A DNA stretch of 64,000 bases, taken from positions 5,518,001-5,582,000 of the forward strand of contig OZ241882.1 in the NCBI GenBank assembly GCA_965203255.1. The letters are read 5' to 3'. Source of the stretch: JAPOUP01 sp965203255 (GTDB lineage: Bacteria > Pseudomonadota > Alphaproteobacteria > Rhodobacterales > Rhodobacteraceae). The notes beneath the pieces are model-generated. The model ran no database searches. It worked only from the letters and a program-made list of their open reading frames with translations, and was not told the origin of the DNA. Positions 1-8,715 of this stretch are shown here, piece by piece (position 1 is the first letter of the stretch; the number at the start of each line of letters is the position of its first letter). Position numbers and translations under genes: made by a program.

Positions 1-285
1 CACCCACGGCAGCAGCAATTCATCCAGAAGGCGGTTCTTGCCCATCAGGATTCCAGTCGGGATACCGATGCAGATGGCGGACAGAACGCCCATGCAGAAC
101 GCATAGGCGGTTTCGGCGAGGGCGGTCTGGAAGGCAACCGTGCCAATGACGCTGAAGAGGGTCGCGACGACTTCCGAGAGTGGTGGGATGAAGAACGTCA
201 GCCCGGACTGGCCGACAATTTCCCACAGGAGACCCCATATGATCAGCGAAGACATGCCCGGCAAGCGGTATCCCCAGAGAGTCAT
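1..285 (-). CDS. ABC transporter permease (partial, N-terminal part only)
   Basis: The reading frame runs open from an ATG at 285 to the window edge (95 codons) and begins MTLWGYRLPGMSSLIIWGLLWEIVG. It then gives FFIPPLSEVVATLF and a hydrophobic stretch AETAYAFCMGVLSAICIGIPTGILMGKN. This is the usual start of SsuC/TauC-type inner-membrane permeases: a first membrane helix, a periplasmic P-P-x-S-x-V motif, and a second helix leading to G-x-x-x-G. It starts three bases after the ATPase stop and is the second permease of the importer, so the complex probably uses a heterodimeric membrane domain. The C-terminal part lies outside the window. Confidence 0.8.
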   Translation of the reverse strand, partial: MTLWGYRLPGMSSLIIWGLLWEIVGQSGLTFFIPPLSEVVATLFSVIGTVAFQTALAETAYAFCMGVLSAICIGIPTGILMGKNRLLDELLLPWV

Positions 286-288
286 CGA

Positions 289-1104
289 TCATTCCACGTA
301 GCGGCGCAGCGAGGTCCATATCTCGTCCACAATGTCGAGATACTCGGAGTCGCGGCGGATGTTGTCGACTCCCTTTCCGCGGAAGCTGGAAGGGCGGATG
401 ATTTCGGAGACACGACTTGGCCTCGGCAGAAGAATCGCGACCTGGTCCGAGACGTAGACCGCCTCCTCGATCGAATGGGTCACGAAAATGAAGGTCTTCT
501 TCTGGTCCTGCACGAGGCCGAGCAGATCCTCCTGGAACTTGCGCCGGGTCTGTTCGTCGACTGCCGAGAACGGTTCATCCATCAGCAGGACCTCGGCGTC
601 GACGGCAAGGGCACGTGCCAGCCCGACCCTCTGGCGCATGCCGCCAGAGAGCTCGTGAGGATAGGCATTCTCGAAGCCGGCCAAGCCGACCTGCCTGATG
701 TAGCCTTCGGCGACCGCATCGCGCTCGGAGCGCGCCACGCCGCGCAATTCCAGCCCGAAGGCCACGTTGCGAATGACGCTGGCCCACGGCAGCAGGGCGA
801 AATCCTGGAAGACAAATGCCCGATCCGGGCCCGGTCCGGTGACCTTTCGGCCGTTAACCTCGACCTCACCGGACGTGGGTTCGAGCAGGCCCGCGATGAT
901 CTTAAGGAGCGTGGTCTTGCCACAGCCCGACGGGCCAAGCAGTGAAGTCAGCTGGCCGAGCGGAAACTCGAGAGAAAGGTCATTCAACGCCTCCACCTCG
1001 CCGAAGGTCTTCGAGATGTTCCGAGTGGAGACTGCGATTTCGAATGCCGCTTCCTGTTTGGTGCCCGTTCCCATCTCGACGGCGCTAGTCTGAGGCATAG
1101 CCAA
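289..1104 (-). CDS. ABC transporter ATP-binding protein (SsuB/TauB type)
   Basis: A 271-residue ABC ATPase energising import by the flanking permeases. The Walker A motif GPSGCGKTT, the Q-loop (VFQDFALLPW), the signature ELSGGMRQRVGLARAL, Walker B (VLLMDEPFSAVD) and the switch histidine (FVTHSIEEAV) are all present and in order. The Q-loop followed by LLPW is characteristic of the nitrate/sulfonate/taurine subgroup. The start overlaps the upstream permease end by 20 bases, so the two are translationally coupled. The substrate cannot be read from the ATPase. A start at the internal Met 11 is also possible because the first residues are not conserved. Confidence 0.93.
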   Translation of the reverse strand: MAMPQTSAVEMGTGTKQEAAFEIAVSTRNISKTFGEVEALNDLSLEFPLGQLTSLLGPSGCGKTTLLKIIAGLLEPTSGEVEVNGRKVTGPGPDRAFVFQDFALLPWASVIRNVAFGLELRGVARSERDAVAEGYIRQVGLAGFENAYPHELSGGMRQRVGLARALAVDAEVLLMDEPFSAVDEQTRRKFQEDLLGLVQDQKKTFIFVTHSIEEAVYVSDQVAILLPRPSRVSEIIRPSSFRGKGVDNIRRDSEYLDIVDEIWTSLRRYVE

Positions 1105-1846
1105 GTTGATTCCCCTTGAAGAGCACGGTTTCGATTCTTTCCAGAAGATTCAGGAACAGGACAGCCAGAAGGATGATGGAAAAGATTGCCGCATACATGC
1201 TGGGATAGTCGGCTATGGAGCGGCTGTAGGTGATGATGTCGCCGACTCCCGTAGGCGTGATCTTGAGTTCGGCCAGTATGGCGCCGATGAAACCGGCGGA
1301 AATGCCGAGACGCAGTCCTGCGAAAATCACGGGCGATGCGGCCGGGATGATGATCTTCAGGATGATGTCAAGATCGGTGGCGAGATAGGCCCGTCCCATT
1401 TCCTTGATCGAATCCGGCGTGTTGCGAACGGCTCCCGCCGTGTTGAGCACGATGACGGGCATCGCCATGATGCATACGACCAGTACCTTGGAGGTCAGGC
1501 CAATTCCGTAGGCTAGGACCAGAAGGGGAATGAGCGCCGCAAGCGGTGCGGCCTGCATGACGATGAAGATCGGCGAGAACAGCCATTCGAAGAACCGGCT
1601 CAATCCGACCCAGATGCCAATGGCAATTCCCAGAAATGCCGAAATGGCGATGCCTACGGCCAAGGGCCTCAGGGTCTCGGCATAGGCGTCGAGCATCGTG
1701 CCGTCGCCGATCATGCGCAAGAGCGCACCCATGGATTCCATGAAGGTCGGAAAGGCGAAGCTGACGGGGATATGTCCTGCGATTTCCCAGGCGCCGAAGA
1801 GGATCACCGCGGAAAGGATCTTGAGCGCTAGCGAGCGGTTCAACAT
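1085..1846 (-). CDS. ABC transporter permease (SsuC/TauC type)
   Basis: A 253-residue inner-membrane permease with about six hydrophobic segments. The segment LAALIPLLVLAYGIGLTSKVLVV and the following EMGRAYLATDLDIILKIIIPAASPVIFAGLRLGISAGF match the BPD_transp_1 region, with its EAA-like cytoplasmic loop that docks on the ATPase. It lies directly downstream of the binding-protein gene on the same strand, separated by 69 bases that hold a strong hairpin. The gene order binding protein, permease, ATPase, permease fits a high-affinity importer for a small anion or aromatic precursor. Confidence 0.9.
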   Translation of the reverse strand: MLNRSLALKILSAVILFGAWEIAGHIPVSFAFPTFMESMGALLRMIGDGTMLDAYAETLRPLAVGIAISAFLGIAIGIWVGLSRFFEWLFSPIFIVMQAAPLAALIPLLVLAYGIGLTSKVLVVCIMAMPVIVLNTAGAVRNTPDSIKEMGRAYLATDLDIILKIIIPAASPVIFAGLRLGISAGFIGAILAELKITPTGVGDIITYSRSIADYPSMYAAIFSIILLAVLFLNLLERIETVLFKGNQLGYASD

Positions 1847-1875
1847 GGGGTTGGCATCCGGTGCGGACGTTGGAT

Positions 1876-1905
1876 GTCGCCGCGCCAGTCAACAGGCGCG
1901 GCGAC
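1876..1905 (-). promoter_or_regulatory. Intercistronic hairpin after the binding-protein gene
   Basis: GTCGCCGCGCC at 1876-1886 pairs perfectly with GGCGCGGCGAC at 1895-1905 across an 8-base loop, an 11-bp GC-rich stem with no following T-run. It lies between the binding-protein stop (1916) and the permease start (1846). Such hairpins typically stabilise the upstream mRNA or attenuate transcription, so that more binding protein than permease is made. A similar 11-bp hairpin sits at the same place in the second importer operon (13717-13743). Confidence 0.6.
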
Positions 1906-1915
1906 CCTGCCTGTC

Positions 1916-2887
1916 CTATTTCATCGCCGCGTCTAGCGGCTGGAGGTACCAGAAGTCCTCGATGTTCAGGTCGCTTGGATCGCCTTCAAGCTGGCCGGCG
2001 GCGGCATACCACTCCAGATCCGCCATGGCCGCAGTGCGACCGCCACCATCTGGGTCGTAGAGACCTGCCTCGACGGCGTCGGCGTAGAAACCGTCTAGCT
2101 CGGCGAGGATTTCCTCCGGCAATTGGCCGATCGGTCCATCTGGGTTGGTCTCGCGGCGAACCATGGTGGGGTCTTCGTGCATGTCACGGTAGACGCTGAG
2201 CAGCGCGTCAACGAATATCTGCACGTCGCCCTCGTTCTGCTGGATCCAGTCGAGATTGCCGAACAGGGCTTCGTCGCTGGCATCGACGTCGAACATCTCG
2301 AGTACGTTGAAATTGGCGCCAGCCTCGCTGCGCATCAGCTTGTTCTTGTTCGACAGGTCGATTATGGTTGCATCGGCGCGTCCTCCAAGGAGCGCCGCCA
2401 CGCGGTTTGCGGAGCCCGGAACATAGGAGCGTTCGCCGAATTCGATGCCAAGGCGGTTCTCGATGACATTGGCGATCGAATCCGTGCCACCGCCACGCGA
2501 GTGCAGCAGGATCGGCTCCCCGTCCAGGTCCTCAAGCTTGCTGTATGCCTTTGTCGTGACCGGGAAGAACTTCAGCTTCGAGAGCTGAAACAGGATCCGA
2601 AGCGGGGCCTTCGAGCGCTGCATAGCCGCATAGGGCGTGCCAAAGCCAATGTGCATCTGGCCGCTGAGCACCGCCTGGATGGCCAGTTCCTCATCGGCAA
2701 AGGCAGTCCATTCGTAATCGAGACCGTTTGCCTTGGCGCGATCCAGCGCCACGAAGAACGCAGCCAGTTCGTCCGACGGAGTCTCTGCCAGAGCAATGCG
2801 GATCGTGTCGGCGCTTGCCATCGACAGTCCGAGTGCGAACGGCAAGACCGTCACCGTGGCCATGACTGTCTTCAAGATGTGTCTCAT
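1916..2887 (-). CDS. ABC transporter substrate-binding protein (NMT1/THI5-like)
   Basis: A 323-residue periplasmic binding protein. I chose the ATG at 2887 because AAGGGAGGA lies just upstream and the product then begins with a signal peptide (MRHILKTVMATVTVLPFALGLSMASA). The mature part carries DTIRIALAETPSDELAAFFVALDRAKANGLDYEW, HIGFGTPYAAMQRSKAPLRILFQ and a GGGTDSIANVIENRLG segment typical of the SsuA/NMT1 fold. It should deliver an unidentified ligand to the permeases encoded downstream. The neighbouring hydrolase gene (3852) suggests, but does not show, an organic acid or aromatic ligand. Confidence 0.88.
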   Translation of the reverse strand: MRHILKTVMATVTVLPFALGLSMASADTIRIALAETPSDELAAFFVALDRAKANGLDYEWTAFADEELAIQAVLSGQMHIGFGTPYAAMQRSKAPLRILFQLSKLKFFPVTTKAYSKLEDLDGEPILLHSRGGGTDSIANVIENRLGIEFGERSYVPGSANRVAALLGGRADATIIDLSNKNKLMRSEAGANFNVLEMFDVDASDEALFGNLDWIQQNEGDVQIFVDALLSVYRDMHEDPTMVRRETNPDGPIGQLPEEILAELDGFYADAVEAGLYDPDGGGRTAAMADLEWYAAAGQLEGDPSDLNIEDFWYLQPLDAAMK

Positions 2888-2975
2888 CGTGATTCCTCCC
2901 TTAGATTGATGAGCAAGTCTGCTAGATGTTCTTGGTTCAGGCACGGGTTCCTATGCGCCACCATTTGGTTCGCGG

Positions 2976-3665
2976 TCATTCCTCCCCGAACAGGCGTGTC
3001 GCGACAGAGCCGAGGTGGGTGCGCATTGCTGCATGGGCGGCGACTGGATCCCTCGCCTCGACCGCGCTGGTGATGGCGTCATGCTCGACGAAACTGGGAT
3101 GGTCCTGCGCCGGCTGCGGCGACTGTCGAATGACCGTGCCCCATGCAACGGCGCGCCGGACCTGGTTCAGCTGATTGAACAGGGACAGCAGCAACACGTT
3201 GTCAGTCGCTTCCGCAATCATCCTGTGAAACGCATCGTCACGTGCCTCGTAGGCCTCCCAGTTCCTTGCCTCAGGACAACGTCCGCACGCCAGTTTCAAT
3301 CGGATCACTGCCGCGTTCGAAGCGTTGAGAGCCGCTTCGCGAGCGATCGCCGGCTCCAGTGAAAGGCGCGCCCGCATCAGCTGGACGGGCGTGACCTGCC
3401 TGGTCAGTTCCGCCAGGCTGCCGTTGTCGGCGCGGTCGCCGTGGGCCGCGACGAACGTGCCTTTGCCGACATGGCGCCAGATCGCCCCTTCGCGTTCCAG
3501 TGCATCCAACGCCCCGCGAAGCGTGTTTCGGCTCATGTTCAGCATGACCGTCAGTTCTCGCTCGGGAGGCAGCCTATCGCCGGGACGAAAGCTGCCCGTG
3601 GCGATGAACGTCCTGAGCGCGGTGACCGCATCGTCTCGACAGATGAATTCCAGATTGGTCTGCAT
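2976..3665 (-). CDS. GntR-family (FadR/FCD subfamily) transcriptional regulator
   Basis: A 229-residue regulator starting MQTNLEFICRDD. The N-terminal winged helix is clear (FIATGSFRPGDRLPPERELTVMLNMSRNTLRGALDALEREGAIWRHVGKGTFV). It is followed by an all-helical FCD ligand domain with ARLSLEPAIAREAAL, DDAFHRMIAEAT and a C-terminal HDAITSAVEARDPVAAHAAMRTHL, which holds the usual metal and ligand histidines. It is co-oriented with and 88 bases upstream of the importer and divergent from the hydrolase gene, so it probably controls both. A longer start at 3722 is open, but 3665 fits the family's length better and leaves the candidate operator non-coding. Confidence 0.92.
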   Translation of the reverse strand: MQTNLEFICRDDAVTALRTFIATGSFRPGDRLPPERELTVMLNMSRNTLRGALDALEREGAIWRHVGKGTFVAAHGDRADNGSLAELTRQVTPVQLMRARLSLEPAIAREAALNASNAAVIRLKLACGRCPEARNWEAYEARDDAFHRMIAEATDNVLLLSLFNQLNQVRRAVAWGTVIRQSPQPAQDHPSFVEHDAITSAVEARDPVAAHAAMRTHLGSVATRLFGEE

Positions 3666-3674
3666 TAGCACAAA

Positions 3675-3690
3675 AATTGGTCCATCAATT
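3675..3690. promoter_or_regulatory. Candidate GntR operator
   Basis: A perfect interrupted palindrome, AATTG-6 bases-CAATT, lies immediately upstream of the GntR start. A second AATTG half-site occurs at 3771-3775 within CAAATTGG in the same intergenic region, on the hydrolase side. GntR/FCD proteins bind short palindromes close to their own promoter, so autoregulation and control of the divergent gene are plausible. There is no direct evidence beyond symmetry and position. Confidence 0.4.
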
Positions 3691-3851
3691 GGCGGACATT
3701 GGCTGAAGATAGCTTGATTCATCCTGTCGGTGCAACGATTTTCTTCGAAAATTAACTTCTTGGGACGACAAATTGGTTGAGATTGATTTGGCGCGGCAGC
3801 TAAGCTAGAGCGTGTATGACATGAAGAAGCCTATGGAGACCTTGAATTCAA

Positions 3852-4538
3852 ATGCCTCAGTTTGCAATCGAAGTTCCGCCTGTCGTGGCCCTGCCGATAG
3901 TCACGGGCGCTGCCCTCTTTCCAGTTCGCCGGGTCTACTGCATAGGCCGTAACTACGCCGCCCACGCGATCGAGATGGGGCACGACCCTGATCGTGAGTC
4001 GCCGTTTTTCTTTCAGAAGAATCCCGACAATCTCACATCTTCCGGAACGTTCCCGTATCCGCCGCAGAGTGAGGATGTCCATCACGAGGTCGAACTTGCC
4101 GTGATGCTCAGGTCGGGAGGCACCGACATTGCGGTTGACGATGCGCTGGATCACGTCTTCGGTTACGCGTTGTCGCTGGACATGACCCGACGCGACCTGC
4201 AAGGGGTTCAGAAAAAAATGGGACGACCGTGGGAGGTCGGCAAGGCGTTCGAGCATTCGGCGCCGACCGGCCCGATTCATCCTGTTTCCGAACTTGGTCA
4301 TATCAACAAGGGCCGCATTGCGCTGGCCGTGAACGATGAGGTCCGGCAGGAAGGCGACATGAACCAGATGATCTGGAAGGTTCCGGAGATCATCTCCTAC
4401 CTGTCGGAATATTTCGAGCTGGCGCCGGGCGACGTCATTCTTTCGGGAACGCCGGCCGGCGTCGGCCCGGTCGAAAGGGGTGACACCATGATTGCGGAGG
4501 CGGAAGGCCTCGGCAGCATGACAGTGTCTGTGGAGTAG
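3852..4538 (+). CDS. Fumarylacetoacetate hydrolase family protein (acylpyruvate/fumarylpyruvate hydrolase-like)
   Basis: A 228-residue single-domain FAH enzyme, close to the length of FAHD1/fumarylpyruvate hydrolases. Family motifs are visible: YCIGRNYAAHAIEMG, PFFFQKNPDNL, the metal-binding acidic segment VHHEVELAVML, GYALSLDMTRRDLQ, WEVGKAFEHSAPTGPI, and the C-terminal GDVILSGTPAGVGPVERGD. These enzymes cleave a C-C bond in acylpyruvates late in gentisate or homogentisate-type aromatic degradation. It is divergent from the GntR regulator and importer, which suggests that the importer feeds this pathway. The ribosome binding site is weak. The exact substrate is unknown. Confidence 0.9.
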   Translation: MPQFAIEVPPVVALPIVTGAALFPVRRVYCIGRNYAAHAIEMGHDPDRESPFFFQKNPDNLTSSGTFPYPPQSEDVHHEVELAVMLRSGGTDIAVDDALDHVFGYALSLDMTRRDLQGVQKKMGRPWEVGKAFEHSAPTGPIHPVSELGHINKGRIALAVNDEVRQEGDMNQMIWKVPEIISYLSEYFELAPGDVILSGTPAGVGPVERGDTMIAEAEGLGSMTVSVE

Positions 4539-5061
4539 GGCGTGAGGCCTGTTCAGGTCCGACTCACGGCAAGCGGCCGCTTGCGTCCATTCCTGTCGCT
4601 TTCACGTGTTCACATCACATCACGCCGCGGTAGGTTGTCTCCACCGGCTGCAGGAACGAAGCGGCAGAGGAACTGCGAGACAGCAGCGTGAACGTGTCAT
4701 CTCTGATACCGACTGCCACTCATGGCACCGTTTCCGCGTTTGCGTTTTGGAACAAAACTCCGCCGCCCTAGCCGGGGTTAACCCGCCAGTCCGGGCCCGT
4801 AAGAGGGTTGTCTGACTTGACGCCCATTTGGGCTTCACAGGATTCCCGGTCCATGAACGAAACCGGAACCCGTCCCCAAGCAATTGTGTGGCACAGTCCA
4901 AACAGCGAAACTGACGGGTCTTCGGCTATCTGCTGTCGAATCCGAACCCCATCTTTCGGGCGGCGCTTCGGAACGACCGTTCCGAAGATGTTCGGACAAC
5001 GAGCCCCTTTTCGCCGGTTCGCGAGCTGAACTTTGCGATCTTCCTGTCGGATAGAAGGGTT
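4539..5061. other. Intergenic stretch without a recognised gene
   Basis: Only short open frames occur on either strand, with no recognisable motif and no good ribosome binding site. No RNA gene or IS end was recognised. Confidence 0.5.
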
Positions 5062-6766
5062 TCAACCGTTTGTGCGCTGTCGCATTCGAAGAGGACCCCG
5101 GTTCCAGACTGTCTGATCGCCCGCGCGCGAATCTATTCCTGAAAGGAATCCTTCAACCAATTCAGGCAGCGGCTGCTCATCCCTGGTCGATAGGAACTCC
5201 CTGATGGCAGCGGTGTCGAGGCCGGTCTCGGTCGCCTTCAGAATCCTGTCCGTGCTGAGCCGCCATACGGTATCCGGCTCCTCCTCGTCCGCACAGTTGC
5301 GCAGGAAGGCCCTTTTTTCCTGGTCCGGACGCCCGGTCTGCACGACGATGCGCAGATCCGGGAAGACTGACAGTGGCGTCGATGTCTCAGGAGTGTCCGG
5401 TTCATAGGTGTCCGTCAATTCGAGGCAGTAGGCTCCAAGTGCGGTCAGCCTGAAGAACTTTAAGCCGTCATATCGGCTGAGGAAGGCACCTTCGAAATAT
5501 CCCGTCGGCTCCCAAGGCTTGTTCCGCGCTCCTGTCGGCGGCACGAATGCAACGTCGATCAATCCCAGTGTCGCGACATACTCGAAGAGGAAGGCCAGCA
5601 GGTACCTGTCCTGAAGCACGCCCCAACCTGTGGCGCTTTCACCGTACATACCACCGTAGTGGGAATCCCCTACGTAGAGCGTCCACGGAGACTTCGACAC
5701 CTCGAATCCAAGGTCCGCGGCAACCATGAACTTGGCGAAGCCGTCGACCGGAACGACGCCTCCGGGCGGACATTGAACGAGCGCTTGCTCGATCGCGTCG
5801 CGACTCAACCGCACGTAGGGCTGACTTTCCCTTGCCTCGAGTTTGCCCCTTTATCGCATCAACCCTGGAGAACTCGTCAATGATTCTCGAATCGAGCCAA
5901 CGATTCCAGAGCAGTTTGATCGTCTCCTGCGGGGGAGTGGACAATGCCTTGCGCCCTGCTGCCGTCAGCGAAAGTCGAGATCCGTCCTGCTTCGCGAGCC
6001 GCCCTGCCTGAACCAGCAGGGGCCATGCGAAAGCCTGAATTGGTCCGACATCGGCTTCGCATTCGGCCGACGCATAGAAGTCGCCTGCGTCAAGCACCGC
6101 TGCAATCCGTTTCATGGATGCCGCCGACGGTCGTTTCGTTGACTCGCTGACGGAAATCCTACCTTCGTCGATCAGATTCAGCACTGCGAGCAGTCCGGTC
6201 TTGGCCGCGGATTCCATGTTGCACCATTCGATCGGGACCGAGGAGTATGTCGCCTCCCGTACGTATCTTCCGGATTTGAATGCATACTGATATGACAGCA
6301 GTTCCACAGTTGAAGGAAGCTCCTTCAGGAAAGGCACCTCCGCCTCCTCGGGTTCCGGTACGATGCCCTGCAACGCCAGCTGGAGGTCGCGGGGAACATG
6401 GAGCTCCGGGTCATACCCGTCACTCAGATGCAGGAACAGGTTGAGCCTGGTCGCCGTGTTCCTGTTGTCATGCTTCGACAGGGAGAGGCCGCCACCAGGC
6501 GGCTTGCCGTGCTTGGCGGTGAACCTGTCAATGTCCAGAACTCCACGCGAATCGTGGACGGCTTCCTGCACCACCAGTTTTTCATGCTTCGTGAGACTGT
6601 TCCACTCGTCTTTGACTCGGTCCAGGACGATCCGGTTGATCGCCGGTACAAGCTGGTCCTTGCGTGCGGGCCGGACCGGAATGTTGCCTCCGAGTACATC
6701 GTAGATGGCTCTCAGCTTGTCGGCATAGGCCAGTTCGAGCGCTTCGAGCAAAGTAGGGTGCTGCAT
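5062..6766 (-). pseudogene. Unrecognised ~567-residue protein split by a frameshift
   Basis: Two overlapping frames form one protein. The N-terminal part starts at 6766 (MQHPTLLEALELAYADKLRAIYDVLGGNIPVRPARKDQLV), which resembles a SAP-like or winged-helix DNA-binding start. It loses its sense after INDEFSRVDAIKG near 5850. The other frame continues smoothly as KLEARESQPYVRLSRDAIEQALVQCPPGGVVPVDGFAKFM to 5062. The switch coincides with a run of four Cs at 5846-5849 (GGGG on the coding strand), so a one-base indel explains it. I do not recognise the family. It could be a genuine pseudogene, a sequencing error at the homopolymer, or slippage. It stands alone between the catabolic genes and the IS nest. 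Confidence 0.6.
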
Positions 6767-7586
6767 GCCGGAAGTCCTTCAAGACAATTCACTGCCGAAT
6801 GAACCATGGAGTGGGGAACCGCAAGGCCGCTTGTTGCCAACAGGCCTTCGCGGCATTCGGTTGTCGGCGACATGCGGCCATGAATTCCTGTCATCGTTGG
6901 TGACATTGAATTCTTCCTTCTGGTCGCCTTGCTTCGCTCGTACCGTATAGGAACCGCGGCTGAATATCAATCGAGGTTCTCGCAGGAATTTGATGCCCTA
7001 CTTCCATTCCGAAGTGCAATGCCGGCCATAGTATTGCACTTCAGGGTGGAACGGGAGATGTGAGAGGGTTGTTATTGGACACCTGTTTGGGACTTTTGGG
7101 GTAGGACGCCTGTCTGGCGTGTGCTGGGCCGAGGGCAACCAGCCCGCACCGCTTTCTTCGCGTTCCCGGGGCAAATCACCCATGTATCTCCGGTCGGCGG
7201 CCCTACGATGGGCAGGGGCGGCGAAGTGGCCTCAAAGGTGGCGACGCACCCGCTGGGGCTGTCTTTTCAGGGCGGAAGTCGAACTGCGTCAACTGGTCGA
7301 CCGAGAGCGTCAAAACGCCCATCAACAGGCGTAGTGACACCTTTGGGTGTTACCAGTCGTAGAGGCGGCGAGCGCCGGACCTATCCTTGATCCGAGCGTT
7401 TGCCCGCTCTCCGTCTTGCCGTCTGTTAGCTCAGGTATATTCTGTCCAGCGAAAGTGCCGACTTTCGGAATCTGGGCGCCCGGCGCAAGGAAACTCGCCC
7501 GCGGAGAATGCTAGGGCCAGGGCCGCCAGAAGGCGCACCGCCGATGGGCTGCCGGCCCACAGCCTGCGCAGCTTGCCCGGCGACCT
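6767..7586. other. Gene-poor stretch with IS relic and disrupted ORF
   Basis: Nothing is recognised except the IS30-end relic at 6996-7062 and a palindrome GAAAGT-GCCG-ACTTTC near 7455-7470. A possible ORF fragment ends LPAHSLRSLPGDL at 7586. It continues in frame after the IS at 10774 as SGLALSQLCLQGHGNSLL and stops at 10923, so IS110-A probably landed inside an old ORF of unknown function. Confidence 0.5.
6996..7062. mobile_element. IS30-type end-to-end relic
   Basis: CTTCCATTCCGAAGTGCAA at 7001 matches the left end of the IS30 element at 24986. TTGCACTTCAGGGTGGAA, starting near 7034, matches the right end of the IS30 element that finishes at 32593. In the full elements these ends are about 1.4 kb apart; here they are separated by only a few bases. 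This is therefore an internally deleted, MITE-like remnant or a pair of abutted ends. Confidence 0.6.
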
Positions 7587-7906
7587 CGTATGTTCAGAGA
7601 ATCAGAAATGAAAGGAGGAGGTGGCTGTGGAAAAATCTGGCGCGATTTCCTGTGGAAAACATGCCTGTTGCCTTCCGCCGTCCCTCCGGTTCATTCCTGT
7701 GGCGGGACCGCCGCCGTCGGACCACTACCGGCGGCGGCGGTGCGGGGCCCTGCCCCGCAGGACGGGTTGGACCGATACGGCCTTGGATCGCGACAGCGGA
7801 TCCGTCCGGCAGCGTGGTCGGCCCGCCCTCCCGTCCGTCTCCCGGGTCCTGGATGGATGCCTGGGTTCACGGAACCGGATCATCGCGAGGATAGGAGCGG
7901 GAGAGC
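7587..7906 (+). ncRNA. Candidate bridge-RNA region of IS110-A
   Basis: This 320-bp GC-rich left-end segment lies between the CT junction and the transposase start and contains several self-complementary stretches (for example ccgccgccgt...ggcggcggcg near 7707-7743). In IS110-subgroup elements the bridge RNA is transcribed from exactly this position. The call rests on position only; no fold was computed. Confidence 0.35.
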
Positions 7907-8715
7907 ATGACAGCCATAGTCGCCGGAATCGACGTAAGCAAGCGTACACTCAACATCCACGTCAACGGGCGTGACTTCACGGCCACCAACGACACGGTCG
8001 GCTTCCGCAAGGTCGGCCGCCTCCTCAGGGAGGGCGGCGCCACGCGGGCCGTCATGGAGGCCACGGGACGCATGCACCGGGCGCTTCTGCAGTCGCTGCA
8101 CGCCAGGGGGTTCTCCGCCACCGTCGTGAACCCGAGGCAGGCGAGGGATCTCCCGAAGGCCGCCGGGGCCCTTGCGAAAACCGACAGGGTGGACGCCAGG
8201 ATACTGGCGGCCTTCGGGGCCGCGTTCCCGGACATGCGGGCCACGGCGCCGGCCACCGGTGCCATCGACCGGCTCCGCGACATGCTGGTGCTGCGGGAGA
8301 AGCTCGTGGACCAGCGCGCCGAGCTGAGGACCGTCGTGTCGGAGGTCGGCGCCGACGCACCCGGCACGGAGGTCGGCAGGGTCCTCGAGGACATCGACGC
8401 CGCCATCGTGGCGCTGGAGCGGCGGATCGGCGGGACGGTCGCCGCATCGCCGGAGTTCGCCGACAGCCACCGCATCCTGACCTCGGTGCCCGGCATCGGC
8501 CCCGTCACCGCCGCGGCGCTGGTCGCATGGATGGCCGAGCTGGGCGCCATCGGCAACCGCCAGGCCGCATCCCTGCTCGGCGTGGCCCCCTTCGCCCGAG
8601 ACAGCGGCACCCTGAAGGGCGGGCGCCACATCGGCGGCGGACGCCGCAGGCCGAGGGATGTCGTCTATATGGCCGCGCTGTCGGCCAGCAGGTGCTCCCC
8701 GGACATGAGGGAACT

